NCBI GenBank assembly: GCA_022827095.1
Contig: JAJDTP010000017.1
Location: 48,077-112,076 of the forward strand
Source: Dehalococcoidia bacterium
Lineage (GTDB): Bacteria > Chloroflexota > Dehalococcoidia > Lucifugimonadales > UBA3495
Length of the DNA: 64,000 nucleotides
Reading direction: 5' to 3'
The position numbers and the translations under genes were made by a program. The notes under the pieces were generated by a model. It made no database searches and was not told where the DNA came from. It saw only the letters and a program-made list of their open reading frames with translations. Positions 44,677-52,902 of this stretch are shown piece after piece (position 1 is the stretch's first letter; each line of letters begins with the position of its first letter).

Positions 44677-45024
44677 TCAGGATTCCGGTGTCGGTGTGTC
44701 CCGGCGGCTGGCCCGGTAGCGGCAGTACCGATAAATTATCACTGGCCCCGCGATTGCGACCAGCGGCGGCACGACGCCCAAGAACCAAATCATGCCCGGT
44801 AGATAGGCCCAGGGTGTTACGATAGCAGCCAGACCTATTGCGGTCAGGAAACCGTACAGTAGGCCCAATCGTGCTGATATTCCGAGCATCCGTTTTCCGA
44901 GGCGCCATCCGGCGATGACAGAGGGCACGAGTGGCAGTACAGCGAAGTAGATGATGACGCCGGCACCGACCCAATACGTCAAAAAATCGAAGTTTGTGCT
45001 GGTTCCGAAGACCTGTGCGTTCAT
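44677..45024 (-). CDS. Membrane protein, unknown
   Basis: 115 residues from the ATG MNAQVFGTST, with three or four membrane segments (FLTYWVGAGVIIYFAVLPLVPSVIAGWRLG, LLYGFLTAIGLAAIVTPWAYLPGMIWFLGVVPPLVAIAGPVIIYRY) and a basic tail. A longer frame upstream has no hydrophobic or family features. The ribosome site is weak (GGGAGG about 16 bases upstream). The family is not recognised. Confidence 0.45.
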   Translation of the reverse strand: MNAQVFGTSTNFDFLTYWVGAGVIIYFAVLPLVPSVIAGWRLGKRMLGISARLGLLYGFLTAIGLAAIVTPWAYLPGMIWFLGVVPPLVAIAGPVIIYRYCRYRASRRDTPTPES

Positions 45025-45183
45025 TTTACAACTCTGTTCCTCCCGACAGTGGAGATGCGCCGGCGGGATTCTGGTGAGCCCTGTCGTCCCAGACGATGTT
45101 TCACTCCTTTCCGAATACCCCATTTCAAAAGCGGTCGCTACCCGTTGCGCCTACTCGAGCGTACCCATTTTCTCTAGAACTGG

Positions 45184-45311
45184 CATAGGACTTACGCAGT
45201 TGGGACTGGCATTCCGGCGAAAGAACGTCACTCCGTACTCGATACGGGGCCGGAATCCAAGTATCCTTCGCATCCGAAAATCCTGTCCATCCATGTTAAT
45301 CCATGCAAATT
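45184..45311. repeat. Mosaic of repeat fragments
   Basis: CATAGGACTTACGCAGTTGG, a broken type C piece (GGCATTCCGGCGAAAGAACG), GGGGCCGGAATCCAAG and a type D half (CCTGTCCATCCATGTTAATC) follow one another, with ACGCGTGAGC just after (45335-45344). The 395-base gap contains only such fragments. Confidence 0.65.
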
Positions 45312-45419
45312 ACTCTTGCCGCCCCAATGTGGGCACGCGTGAGCCAGAGCTAACGTTTGACAGGATTCTGCGGATTTTATAACCTCCGCAACCAACGTCG
45401 GCTTCAGGAGGACGCGCAC

Positions 45420-46025
45420 ATGGTCACCCGAGGATTCTTCGGACGGCGCCGCGAAACGCCCCCTCGCCCCATCCCGCCCGGGCAATACCTGGAACGCGGG
45501 TTCCCGGTTCTGACCGCAGGTCCCACCCAGCGCGTCCCGCTGGACCAGTGGAGCTTCGTCCTGGTCGGCGCGGAGGGCGAGCCCCTGGGTGAGTGGAATT
45601 GGGAGCAGTTTCGCTCGCTGCCCGAGACCGAAATCCACACCGACATCCACTGCGTCACCAAGTGGAGCAAGCTGGACACCACCTGGAAGGGCGTCACCAT
45701 CGACGACCTGCTCACCGCCGCCGGCGTTTCGGATCCGTCGCCGTACCTCATGGCCTTTTCCTACGGTGGCTACACCACCAACCTGCCCACGTGGGACGTC
45801 CTCGAGGGCCGCGGCATGGTGGCCTTCGAGTTCGACGGCCAGCCCATCGCCGCTGAGCACGGCGGGCCGGCTCGCCTGGTGGTGCCGCACCTGTACTTCT
45901 GGAAGTCTGCCAAGTGGCTGCGCGGCATCCGGTTCATGCCCCAGGACCAGCCCGGGTTCTGGGAGCAGTACGGCTACCACATGTACGGCGACCCCTGGAA
46001 GGAACAAAGGTATTGGGGCGATTAG
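45420..46025 (+). CDS. Sulfite-oxidase-like molybdopterin enzyme (MsrP/YedY type)
   Basis: 201 residues matching the oxidoreductase molybdopterin-binding domain. The likely Mo-ligating Cys is in TDIHCVTKWSKLDTTWKGV; VVPHLYFWKSAKWLRGIRFM is the typical C-terminal part. There is no signal peptide, so it is probably cytoplasmic, unlike E. coli MsrP. AGGAGG lies 9 bases before the chosen ATG. The stop overlaps the next gene's GTG (TAGTG), coupling it to an FNR-type reductase that may supply or accept electrons. Confidence 0.85.
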   Translation: MVTRGFFGRRRETPPRPIPPGQYLERGFPVLTAGPTQRVPLDQWSFVLVGAEGEPLGEWNWEQFRSLPETEIHTDIHCVTKWSKLDTTWKGVTIDDLLTAAGVSDPSPYLMAFSYGGYTTNLPTWDVLEGRGMVAFEFDGQPIAAEHGGPARLVVPHLYFWKSAKWLRGIRFMPQDQPGFWEQYGYHMYGDPWKEQRYWGD

Positions 46026-46795
46026 TGCCGGACCCGACGGCAGCGCCCGCCACAACCTGGCAATCCGCCACCGTAGAGCGGGTTGCTGTCGAGACCTACC
46101 GCGCCAAGACCTTCACCTTGCGCCTTGCTGAGCCTAGCCCATTCCGGGCCGGCCAGCACTACGACGTCCGACTCACCGCGCCCGACGGGTATCAGGCCCA
46201 GCGTTCCTATTCGATAGCATCGGCCCCCGATGATTTCGGGCGCATCGATCTGACCGTGGAGCTCATCCCGGACGGCGAGGTGTCCCCATATTTCCACGAG
46301 GTTGTCGAACCGGGCGACCTGCTGGAGGTGCGCGGCCCCATCGGCGGCCCCTTCACCTGGACGCCCGATCTGGCCGGCCCTCTGCTGCTGCTCGCCGGAG
46401 GTTCGGGGATCGTTCCCCTGAAGTCCATCCTGATGCACCGCGGCTTGGCGTCTCCCGACACGCCCGCCCTGCTGCTTTATTCTGCCCGTGGCCCCGAGGA
46501 CATCATCTATCGCAAATTCCTCGACAGCGCGGGCCGGCGCAACCCGTCCGTGGCCGTGCGGTGCGCGCTTACCAGGCGGCAGCCGCCCGGCTGGATCGGA
46601 TACGACCGCCGGGTTGACCCGGCCATGTTGCGGGAATGCATCGACGAACTCATGACGATGCACGGCAACGACTCGGTACCGCTGTCCTACGCCTGCGGGC
46701 CCACCGGTTTCGTAGAGGCGGCCGCCGACGCGCTGCTGTCCATAGGGGTCGACGAGGCAACCATCCGCACCGAGCGGTTCGGCCCGACTCAGTAG
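46025..46795 (+). CDS. Ferredoxin-NADP reductase-like FAD oxidoreductase
   Basis: 256 residues. The FAD motif is QRSYSIAS (about 61-68), the GPIGGPFTW loop follows, and the NAD(P) site is LLLAGGSGIVPLKSIL. A C-terminal ACGPTGFVEAAADAL closes the pattern. It has no iron-sulfur domain. It starts with GTG overlapping the stop of the molybdoenzyme gene, so the two probably form a soluble redox pair. The longer frame at the N-terminus is antisense noise within the first gene. Confidence 0.87.
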   Translation: MPDPTAAPATTWQSATVERVAVETYRAKTFTLRLAEPSPFRAGQHYDVRLTAPDGYQAQRSYSIASAPDDFGRIDLTVELIPDGEVSPYFHEVVEPGDLLEVRGPIGGPFTWTPDLAGPLLLLAGGSGIVPLKSILMHRGLASPDTPALLLYSARGPEDIIYRKFLDSAGRRNPSVAVRCALTRRQPPGWIGYDRRVDPAMLRECIDELMTMHGNDSVPLSYACGPTGFVEAAADALLSIGVDEATIRTERFGPTQ

Positions 46796-46827
46796 CCTCG
46801 CGGCCGGCCCATTTTCGCTTGAACTGT

Positions 46828-47073
46828 CATAGGAGTTCGCACTTGAAATTGCAAACCCGTCATTCCTGCGAAAGCAGGAATCCATTAACTTAATAGTGAA
46901 CGAATCTGGAATACTGTTAACGATTTCTGCCACTGGATTTCCGCTTTCGCGGGAATGACGGTCCCAACTGCGTAAGTCCTATGTCATTGCGAGCGAAGCG
47001 CGGCAATCTCGTCCCGGGAGGAGTCATCGCTCAGGCAGCGAGATCACCACGTCGCTGCGCTCCCTGCGATGAC
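46828..47073. repeat. Composite type C repeat plus GTCATTGCGAG repeat
   Basis: CATAGGAGTTCGCAC ... GTCATTCCTGCGAAAGCAGG ... TTTCGCGGGAATGACGG ... GCGTAAGTCCTATG (46828-46983), fused to GTCATTGCGAGCGAAGCG ... CGCTCCCTGCGATGAC (46983-47073). It is the same fused pair as at 43.95-44.19 kb. Confidence 0.8.
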
Positions 47074-47319
47074 TAAAACCGAGCGCGCGTGAGCCCTCAC
47101 CCGTAATTCCTGCGCAAGCAGGAATCCACTACTCCGCCCCGCCCCGTCATTGCGACCCTGCACTCGATGTGAGGGCAGCGAACTTGCTGGCGCTTGATTC
47201 GCTGTCCCGGCCGCAGGGGCGTTTCCAGCAATCAATCAAATCCCGCTCATCCTGTGCATCCATGCCAATTAGCCCGTCGCTGCGCTCCCTGCGATGACTA
47301 AAACCGAGCGCGCGTGATC
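47074..47319. other. Gene-free stretch of repeat fragments
   Basis: Contains a type C half (47102-47128, TAATTCCTGCGCAAGCAGGA), a start of GTCATTGCGA (47147), a type D half with TTTCCAGCAATCAATCAAAT (47222-47241), a second CGCTGCGCTCCCTGCGATGA and two GCGCGTGA motifs. No gene is seen. Confidence 0.65.
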
Positions 47320-48015
47320 TCAGTAGCCGGTGGCCAATCCCGCCAGCCAGTTGATCACCGGTAGCATGGTCGACCAAAGGATCCCCGGTCGCAGCACGAA
47401 ATCCGACGCCACCAGCGCTACCAACAGCAGCGGTGCGAAACGCTGAAACCTTTGGTGCGCCTCTCCCGCCGAGGCGGGAAGCAGCGCTCCCAGCGCCCGG
47501 TAGCCGGCCAGCGGCGCCAGAGGCAGCGCCTGAAACGCGGCTTGCATCAGGTTGTAAATGATCAACAGCCCGACCACGTCTGAGATGCCGGAGCGCAGGC
47601 CGCCGGTCATCACCAGGTTCAGGCTGTCCGGCGACGGGTAGGTCCATCCCAGCAGACCGGCCTTTACCGGCGACGCCAGCAGGAACGCGACCGTGACGTT
47701 CCCCAGCGGTCCGGCGGCCGACACCACGACCGATGGCCATCGCCCCTGCCGTCCCGGTGATCCCGGCAATTGCCGACCCCAGCCGAAGCCGGAGACGGTC
47801 GCCAGGATCATCCCGGCTATATCCAGATGCCGCAGCGGATTGCCGAAGAGCCGTCCCTGCGCTCGTGGGGCGGGGTCGCCCAAAGCGGTGGCCACCAGTG
47901 CCTGGAACCATCCGTTGACCCAGATGGCGACGGTGCCGGAGAAAGCACACAGCACCGCCAGACGGACGAAAGCACCGATGTCATCGGGCAGCAGGTTCGC
48001 GGACGATATAAGCAT
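47320..48015 (-). CDS. M50/site-2-protease-like membrane protein lacking the zinc site
   Basis: 231 residues with about five membrane segments and the M50 layout: ALGDPAPRAQGRLFGNPLRHLDIAGMI, then GFGWGRQLP, and a late ALPLAPLAGYRALGALLP. In active members the first helix has HExxH; here the place reads N34-G-W-F-Q38. The later N-x-LP-x-x-P-L-D-G motif reads Q162 and A170. All three zinc ligands are therefore gone, while the fold signatures remain. It is probably a non-proteolytic homologue that binds membrane proteins or a partner (inference). Confidence 0.75.
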   Translation of the reverse strand: MLISSANLLPDDIGAFVRLAVLCAFSGTVAIWVNGWFQALVATALGDPAPRAQGRLFGNPLRHLDIAGMILATVSGFGWGRQLPGSPGRQGRWPSVVVSAAGPLGNVTVAFLLASPVKAGLLGWTYPSPDSLNLVMTGGLRSGISDVVGLLIIYNLMQAAFQALPLAPLAGYRALGALLPASAGEAHQRFQRFAPLLLVALVASDFVLRPGILWSTMLPVINWLAGLATGY

Positions 48016-48093
48016 CAGCGGCGGCTATTTTACGCCATAGCCGCCGCAACGCCCGCAGTCTCGGATGCGGGTTGTAGGATCATTCAACCTGGA

Positions 48094-48546
48094 TTAACCC
48101 GGCTCAACCCACTGCCCGAAGGAAACGCCGCCCGTATATCGCTCCGGCAGCAGCTCCCAAAGAACATCCAGCAGCGGGCGAACATCCACCAGGGCATTTC
48201 GGGCGCGTTCCAGGTTCATATAGACTTCGTAGAAGTTGCCGTGCAAACCCTCCGCGGCGCGAAGGCCCCGGTCAATGGTTAGGGCTTGTTCGGGCAGCTC
48301 TGCCATCAACTCTGTGATCGCGTCCCGGATAGCCTCGTGATCATAATGCTCCCAGTTCCGCAGCGTTGCTACTGCCTTGGTCAACTGGGCAACCGTTCCC
48401 CAGCCTTTTTCGCCGGCCTGGCAGTAATCACCCTCGGCCAGATGGGCGGGCCACTTGGACCAGTAATCGCGCGCCTGGTCTAAATGCTTGGCAATGCGGG
48501 CATCGCGCCGGGCCGGTGTTTCCGGGCGTCGTATTCGCGGCGGCAT
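48094..48546 (-). CDS. HEPN/PaREP1-like helical protein
   Basis: 150 residues from MPPRIRRPE, helical: GDYCQAGEKGWGTVAQLTKAVATLRNWEHYDHEAIRDAI and LHGNFYEVYMNLERARNALVDV. The EKxWG...K and HxNFYE pattern links it to the two PaREP1-like proteins at about 28 kb. It begins 12 bases after the ferritin-like gene on the same strand. The longer frame upstream is its antisense shadow. The function is unknown. Confidence 0.6.
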   Translation of the reverse strand: MPPRIRRPETPARRDARIAKHLDQARDYWSKWPAHLAEGDYCQAGEKGWGTVAQLTKAVATLRNWEHYDHEAIRDAITELMAELPEQALTIDRGLRAAEGLHGNFYEVYMNLERARNALVDVRPLLDVLWELLPERYTGGVSFGQWVEPG

Positions 48547-48557
48547 GGTCGGCTCGC

Positions 48558-49760
48558 CTAATGCAACACCGCAGCCAGGTCCGGATGCAGTCCGCTCTCC
48601 TGCTTCTGGATGCCCACGTACTGCAATCGGGCGAGATACTGGCGCACGTAGTCCGCGCGCAGCCGGTTGACCGCTTCCATTCCCTTTGCCATCTCGGCAA
48701 CCGAGCCTCCGGCGATTATCGCCATCGCTTCCCACAGCACCGGGTCCCGCATCTCCCCTGCCATGTCCTTCTCGATGGACCCCAGAATCCGCCGCAGCGA
48801 CACGCCGAACTCAACTCCCTTTACCGCCACCGTCAGTTTCAGCATCGCCATCCCGTAGGCCATGTGTCGAGCCTTGTCCTGCAGGCACAGGCTGAACAGC
48901 TTGCGGTCCACCGGGTTGGTGGCGAAATGCGCGCCGAAGCGGTACAGCAGCATCGTGAGCGTGCCCCGGGCGATGTACAGCGAAACGGAAACCTCCGGCC
49001 AACCGGCCCTGGTTTCCACCATGCGCCGGCTCACCATGCCGGGAGTCTCCAGCCCCAACGCCCCACCGTTGCACAACGCCCGGTGCCGCATCGCCTCGAA
49101 GTGTCGCGCCGAGTCGAACTCCTGGGTTGCCAGGAACATCTTGGGCTCGATGTAGGCGTAGTTCATCCGGTGCAGCCACAGCCCGATCGTGTCGATCTCG
49201 GCGGTGGCGTGCTGGCCCAGTTCGGTGCACAGCTGGCACCAGGCCAGTTCCAGGGTCTCCGCCTGGTCCGGCATCTCGTCCCATGGAATATCCTGCATCG
49301 CGTTCCAGCGGCGCTGGATGGCCTCCTCATACAGCCAGACCGAGTTGTCCGACCACAACTCGTCCTTGCGGTTCACCGAGTAGTTGTCCAGGCGGGGCAT
49401 TCCCGGCGTGGCAAAGGACCCGCGCGGCATGCGGGTCATCTCGCGGCTCTCCTCCGGTATCTCCCCGTAGAGGCCAACGTTGATCCCATCTATCGTCAAC
49501 CCGTGAGCGGTAGGGGTGGCACGAGTGCCCCACTGCCGGGTGTCCTTCATCCAGGGGAACCGCTCGGTCGGAGACGGTGGAGCCTCGGGCTCGGCGGTCG
49601 CCTCTGCGGTCTCGGCGACCTCGGGCTCAGCGGCCGTGTTTTCGGCGACGTTCTGCTGGACGCGCTCGGCGGCCGACGACCGGTAGTTCCCGGTGGGGTT
49701 ACTCTCGTCGACGGGCTCGGCCGGGTTGCTGCCGTTCTGCGGATCATTCTGCGTGGTCAT
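48558..49760 (-). CDS. Ferritin-like protein with lost di-iron ligands
   Basis: 400 residues. The N-terminal 65 residues are disordered and rich in Glu/Ala/Pro. The rest aligns with the di-iron protein encoded 0.8 kb upstream (AWCQLCTELGQ, TQEFDSARHFEAMRHRAL, CLQDKARHMAYGMAML). The partner's iron-binding Glu positions E136, E168, E220 and E249 correspond to A185, S217, R265 and K296 here, while H220 and H299 remain. It is likely a structural paralogue or a protein with a different job. It follows the HigBA pair on the same strand. Confidence 0.75.
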   Translation of the reverse strand: MTTQNDPQNGSNPAEPVDESNPTGNYRSSAAERVQQNVAENTAAEPEVAETAEATAEPEAPPSPTERFPWMKDTRQWGTRATPTAHGLTIDGINVGLYGEIPEESREMTRMPRGSFATPGMPRLDNYSVNRKDELWSDNSVWLYEEAIQRRWNAMQDIPWDEMPDQAETLELAWCQLCTELGQHATAEIDTIGLWLHRMNYAYIEPKMFLATQEFDSARHFEAMRHRALCNGGALGLETPGMVSRRMVETRAGWPEVSVSLYIARGTLTMLLYRFGAHFATNPVDRKLFSLCLQDKARHMAYGMAMLKLTVAVKGVEFGVSLRRILGSIEKDMAGEMRDPVLWEAMAIIAGGSVAEMAKGMEAVNRLRADYVRQYLARLQYVGIQKQESGLHPDLAAVLH

Positions 49761-49766
49761 AGTCCC

Positions 49767-50168
49767 TCACCTTGTGCCAGGAGATGGCCGGCCCGATTGT
49801 GCCGTTGCCAGTTCGGGTGCCTCGTCCTCTTCTCTGTGTTGCCGGATGATTCGGCCGTAGCACCACTGCGTCCAGTCTTCTTTTCTGCCGCCGGTTTTCT
49901 TCCATTGCCGTGCCAGTGTAGTCCGGTATCTGGCTTCGAGGTTGAGCCAGAGCTGGGCGGGTGTACCAATGGCGGCTTCCAAGGCGACGGCGATGTCAGG
50001 GGTAACGGCGCGGTCTCCCACGATAAGCTCGTTCACGGCTTCAACCGGCAAGGCCAGTGCTGTTGCCAATTCTGTCAGTGTAATACCGAGGAACTCAATA
50101 TTTTCGGCAATGCTTTCACCCGGAGGTATGGCCAAATTGGAATAGAGAGGTTCGTTGCTAGTCTCCAT
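49767..50168 (-). CDS. higA: HigA-like antitoxin
   Basis: 133 residues: YSNLAIPPGESIAENIEFLGITLTELATALALPVEAVNELI, then RAVTPDIAVALEAAIGTPAQLWLNLEARYRTTL, the HigA helix-turn-helix pattern. A C-terminal extension of about 45 residues is unusual. Its ATG lies inside the end of the toxin gene (10-base overlap); an upstream TTG is an alternative start. It neutralises the adjacent HigB and probably represses the pair's promoter. Confidence 0.85.
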   Translation of the reverse strand: METSNEPLYSNLAIPPGESIAENIEFLGITLTELATALALPVEAVNELIVGDRAVTPDIAVALEAAIGTPAQLWLNLEARYRTTLARQWKKTGGRKEDWTQWCYGRIIRQHREEDEAPELATAQSGRPSPGTR

Positions 50169-50457
50169 AGTGGTTGCTGACCTCCTCAATGATGACGCTT
50201 TGCGGCGTGTCTCCTCTGGTTATGATAAGACGCCACCGCCCGGTCAAATAAATGGACAATTCGCCAGCTCGGGAGCCGCGCAGAGGATGGAGGCGCAAGG
50301 CAGGGGTCCTGTACAGTTGGTCAACGTCTTGGGCGTCGAGGATTTCGGAAATGCGTTGAACGTACCGCAGACCAACGTCATGCCCCCAGTCCGCAATAGC
50401 GCGAGTTGCGTCTTCGTAATTCCTCTGTAGCCGCCGGGTGCGAAAGAACACTTGCAT
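50158..50457 (-). CDS. higB: HigB-like RelE-superfamily toxin
   Basis: 99 residues: MQVFFRTRRLQRNYED ... RLHPLRGSRAGELSIYLTGRWRLIITRG ... VIIEEVSNHYGD. This is the RelE/HigB layout with the conserved basic WRL(I/V)I core. These toxins cut mRNA at the ribosome. It precedes its antitoxin, the usual HigBA order. Confidence 0.85.
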   Translation of the reverse strand: MQVFFRTRRLQRNYEDATRAIADWGHDVGLRYVQRISEILDAQDVDQLYRTPALRLHPLRGSRAGELSIYLTGRWRLIITRGDTPQSVIIEEVSNHYGD

Positions 50458-50587
50458 CAGATGTGCGGGTGTCGCTTAGGATCGTTGTCGGTGGCTGTAT
50501 GGGGCCGATTTGGTGCGATACAACGAGACGGCCCGCCGACCTCAGGACGACGGGCCGTCGGCATCACAGCGCCGATTGTCGAGCAGG

Positions 50588-51685
50588 TTACGCCGCCGCC
50601 TGGTAAACCTCCAGCAGCGCCGGGTTCACCCGCCCGTTCTCGATGCGGTCGTCGAAGCCGCAGGACTTCAGCCGCTGGAAGTATTCCTTCACCTGCCGCT
50701 GGCGGATGGCGGCCAGTATCTTCTGACCCTCGTCGGCCTTGTCTGCGCCGCCGCCCAGCAGTATGGCCAGCGACTCGGCGGTCAGGTTGGCGCTGCGGGC
50801 CGCCGGATTCTCGCCGCCGTTGCCCGTGGCCTGCCGGTCCTCCGCCTCGTCCAGGTAGGCATGGACCTCTTCCCGCCGTTCCGGCACGCACTCGTTCATG
50901 TAGCGGGCGTGCAGCACGCCGAAGGCCACGTGACGCGCCTCGTCCTGGGCCGCCCGACGGTAGATGGCCTTCTCGGCGTCGTTGTACGCCATCAGCTCGC
51001 CCAGGCGGAACAGGGTCAGCACGTTGCCCTCGCCGACGATGTGCAGCCGGCTGGAAAGCTCGGTGAACTCGCGGGCGTTGTCGGTGCTGCCGCCGGTGAC
51101 GTCGCTCACCGAGTCGATCATCCGCATCAGGCCGCCGCCGTTGGCCAGCGCCCGCTTGCGGAACACCTCCATGTGGCGCGACTCGTCCATCACCTGGGTG
51201 AGCAGGAACATCCGCACCTCGTGGTAGTCCGGCGACATCTGCGCGATGAACCGGCCCGGCACGTCGGCGGCGACGAACTCGACTTGGGCAAAGAAGGTGG
51301 CCAGCTGGCACTGCGCGGCCTCGACGTCATCGGGCAGCGGGCGCAGCGTCTCCCACGGAATGTCGGTGGCCGAAGACCACTGCCGCGAGACGGCTTCCTG
51401 GTACAGCTTGGTCAGGTTGAAGCCCCACACTTCCTTCTTGTCGCGGAAGGTGTAGGCCGAGTACTGCGGCACTCCCTCCCGCGGAATCGCCCCGCGGGTC
51501 CGCTGGGTCTGGTTGGGCGACTCGTCCAGCAGATCGGCAGTGTACTGCGCCAGCGTGGGGTCGTGCGCCAACTCCTCGTCGGCGCCGGGGACCTGGTCCT
51601 TGATCTGCTGGAGCCACGACAGGCTGAAGCCGTTCTGCAGCGCCTGTTCCATCTCGACAGTGGTGCGGTCTTGCAAAGTAGCCAT
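50588..51685 (-). CDS. Ferritin-like di-iron protein
   Basis: 365 residues. The iron-binding helix motifs are E168-S-R-H171 (TQVMDESRHMEVF) and E249-A-R-H252 (AQDEARHVAFG), with E136 and E220 as the likely other carboxylates. The type resembles R2/AurF-like di-iron oxygenases rather than storage ferritin. I chose the ATG (MATLQDR) with AAGGA 7 bases upstream. It is paralogous to the protein encoded 0.8 kb downstream, which has lost these residues. The HigBA pair lies between them. Confidence 0.8.
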   Translation of the reverse strand: MATLQDRTTVEMEQALQNGFSLSWLQQIKDQVPGADEELAHDPTLAQYTADLLDESPNQTQRTRGAIPREGVPQYSAYTFRDKKEVWGFNLTKLYQEAVSRQWSSATDIPWETLRPLPDDVEAAQCQLATFFAQVEFVAADVPGRFIAQMSPDYHEVRMFLLTQVMDESRHMEVFRKRALANGGGLMRMIDSVSDVTGGSTDNAREFTELSSRLHIVGEGNVLTLFRLGELMAYNDAEKAIYRRAAQDEARHVAFGVLHARYMNECVPERREEVHAYLDEAEDRQATGNGGENPAARSANLTAESLAILLGGGADKADEGQKILAAIRQRQVKEYFQRLKSCGFDDRIENGRVNPALLEVYQAAA

Positions 51686-52037
51686 AGGTAGTCCTTCTTC
51701 GCCGACGATGACGGAATTATGCTCGCAATGTACCCGACGGCGCGGCAAACCGTCAAGCGCGAATTAGCCGCCCCCCGCAAAGCTGCATCGCCGGCAATCT
51801 TGTCATTTAGATTATGTGTGCTATTATGGCCAGCACGACATAGTGCGCCGTAAATTGGGTTTGCCAAATCGTGGACAGGACAGAAACTATAAACAATGGA
51901 ATACTGATTGAAAGTCTATACAACTGCTTGGATAGATCGCATTTTCAATAGTTCCCGTTGATGCGCAGGCCTGCACTCGGAATGTTGGGTTGCGTAAAAT
52001 CGAAGCGGAGCGACAAATACTTGTGGAGTTTAGGTTG
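51686..52037. other. Divergent intergenic region, AT-richer than its surroundings
   Basis: 352 bases between the di-iron gene and tcmP, with TTATGTGTGCTATTATGG and other AT-rich tracts that could serve as promoters in both directions. No gene or repeat is recognised. The drop in GC begins here and continues into tcmP. Confidence 0.5.
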
Positions 52038-52880
52038 ATGAGCACTCGAGCAAGGGGGCAGGGTTTCGTCACCGCATCGGATGGGCTTCCGGCATTGGAA
52101 GTAGCCGCCCACGCCAAAGAAAAGGAGTTCGTAATTGAGCGGATTGACGGGATCTTCAACGCAGGAATGGGTAACAAGTGGAATCGCCGATACTACGTTG
52201 ACCCGTTCGCCGGACCAGGGGTGTGCCGCATCAGGGAGACGATCACAGAGATTGATGGGTCGCCAATGCTTGCAGCCAAGTCAAAGTTCACAGACTATTT
52301 CTTTGGCGACCAAAATGCCGATTGCCTTACCGCGTTAGAACAGCGCATCACCAGCCTGACATTGCCAGAGGAAACCAACGTCCACTATTACCAATACGAT
52401 GCCGATACCGCAGTGAGCAGGATGTTGCGGGAATTGCCACCAGCAAGGAGATCACTGGGGTTGGCCGTTTTTGACCCTTGGGGGTGGGATTTTTCTTTTG
52501 AAACGATAGCCAAACTCGCCGAGGAGCGGCGTATCGACCTGGTTGTCAACTTCCCGATCGGCTACATCAAGAGGAATTGGGAAAAGGAACTGCCCCAGCT
52601 GGACAAGTTCATGAATGGCATCGGTTACAAAGAGCCATTTCTCGCCGCCATGAGGGGCGACACGCCAGGCGAGAAGCCTGCTCGAGTTCTGCTGGACGCA
52701 TATGCCCATGAACTCCATCAAATCGGTTACCGTTACGTGAAGGATAACGTTATGGTCGACAACTCAAAGCACACGACGTTGTATTGTCTGCTGTTCGCCA
52801 GCAAACACGAGCGAGGCGCAGATTTTTGGGACAAAGTGACGCAGAGGCAGGCGAGTGGCCAGTTCAGGATGTTGGGCTAA
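52038..52880 (+). CDS. tcmP: Three-Cys-motif partner protein TcmP
   Basis: 280 residues. Landmarks are KWNRRYYVDPFAGPGVCRIRE, ALAVFDPWGWDFSFETI and DNSKHTTLYCLLFASKH. The YxDPFAGPG motif resembles a Rossmann methyltransferase motif I. TcmP proteins are known as neighbours of Gp37/Gp68-type three-Cys proteins, encoded 22 bases downstream. The biochemical role is not established. The ATG has GGAG 9 bases upstream; a TTG further up is less likely. The gene looks lower in GC than its neighbours, suggesting transfer. Confidence 0.75.
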   Translation: MSTRARGQGFVTASDGLPALEVAAHAKEKEFVIERIDGIFNAGMGNKWNRRYYVDPFAGPGVCRIRETITEIDGSPMLAAKSKFTDYFFGDQNADCLTALEQRITSLTLPEETNVHYYQYDADTAVSRMLRELPPARRSLGLAVFDPWGWDFSFETIAKLAEERRIDLVVNFPIGYIKRNWEKELPQLDKFMNGIGYKEPFLAAMRGDTPGEKPARVLLDAYAHELHQIGYRYVKDNVMVDNSKHTTLYCLLFASKHERGADFWDKVTQRQASGQFRMLG

Positions 52881-52902
52881 TAGCTTCGGCTAAGTAGGTA
52901 TC

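Noticed and set aside
44501..44825. Small plus-strand frames after the 72-residue membrane gene
   Set aside because: They overlap the better supported minus-strand membrane protein and repeats, and show no ribosome site.
43948..47073. Possible CRISPR array because of many short repeats
   Set aside because: The repeats are inverted, dispersed, of several families and not regularly spaced with unique spacers. No cas genes are present.
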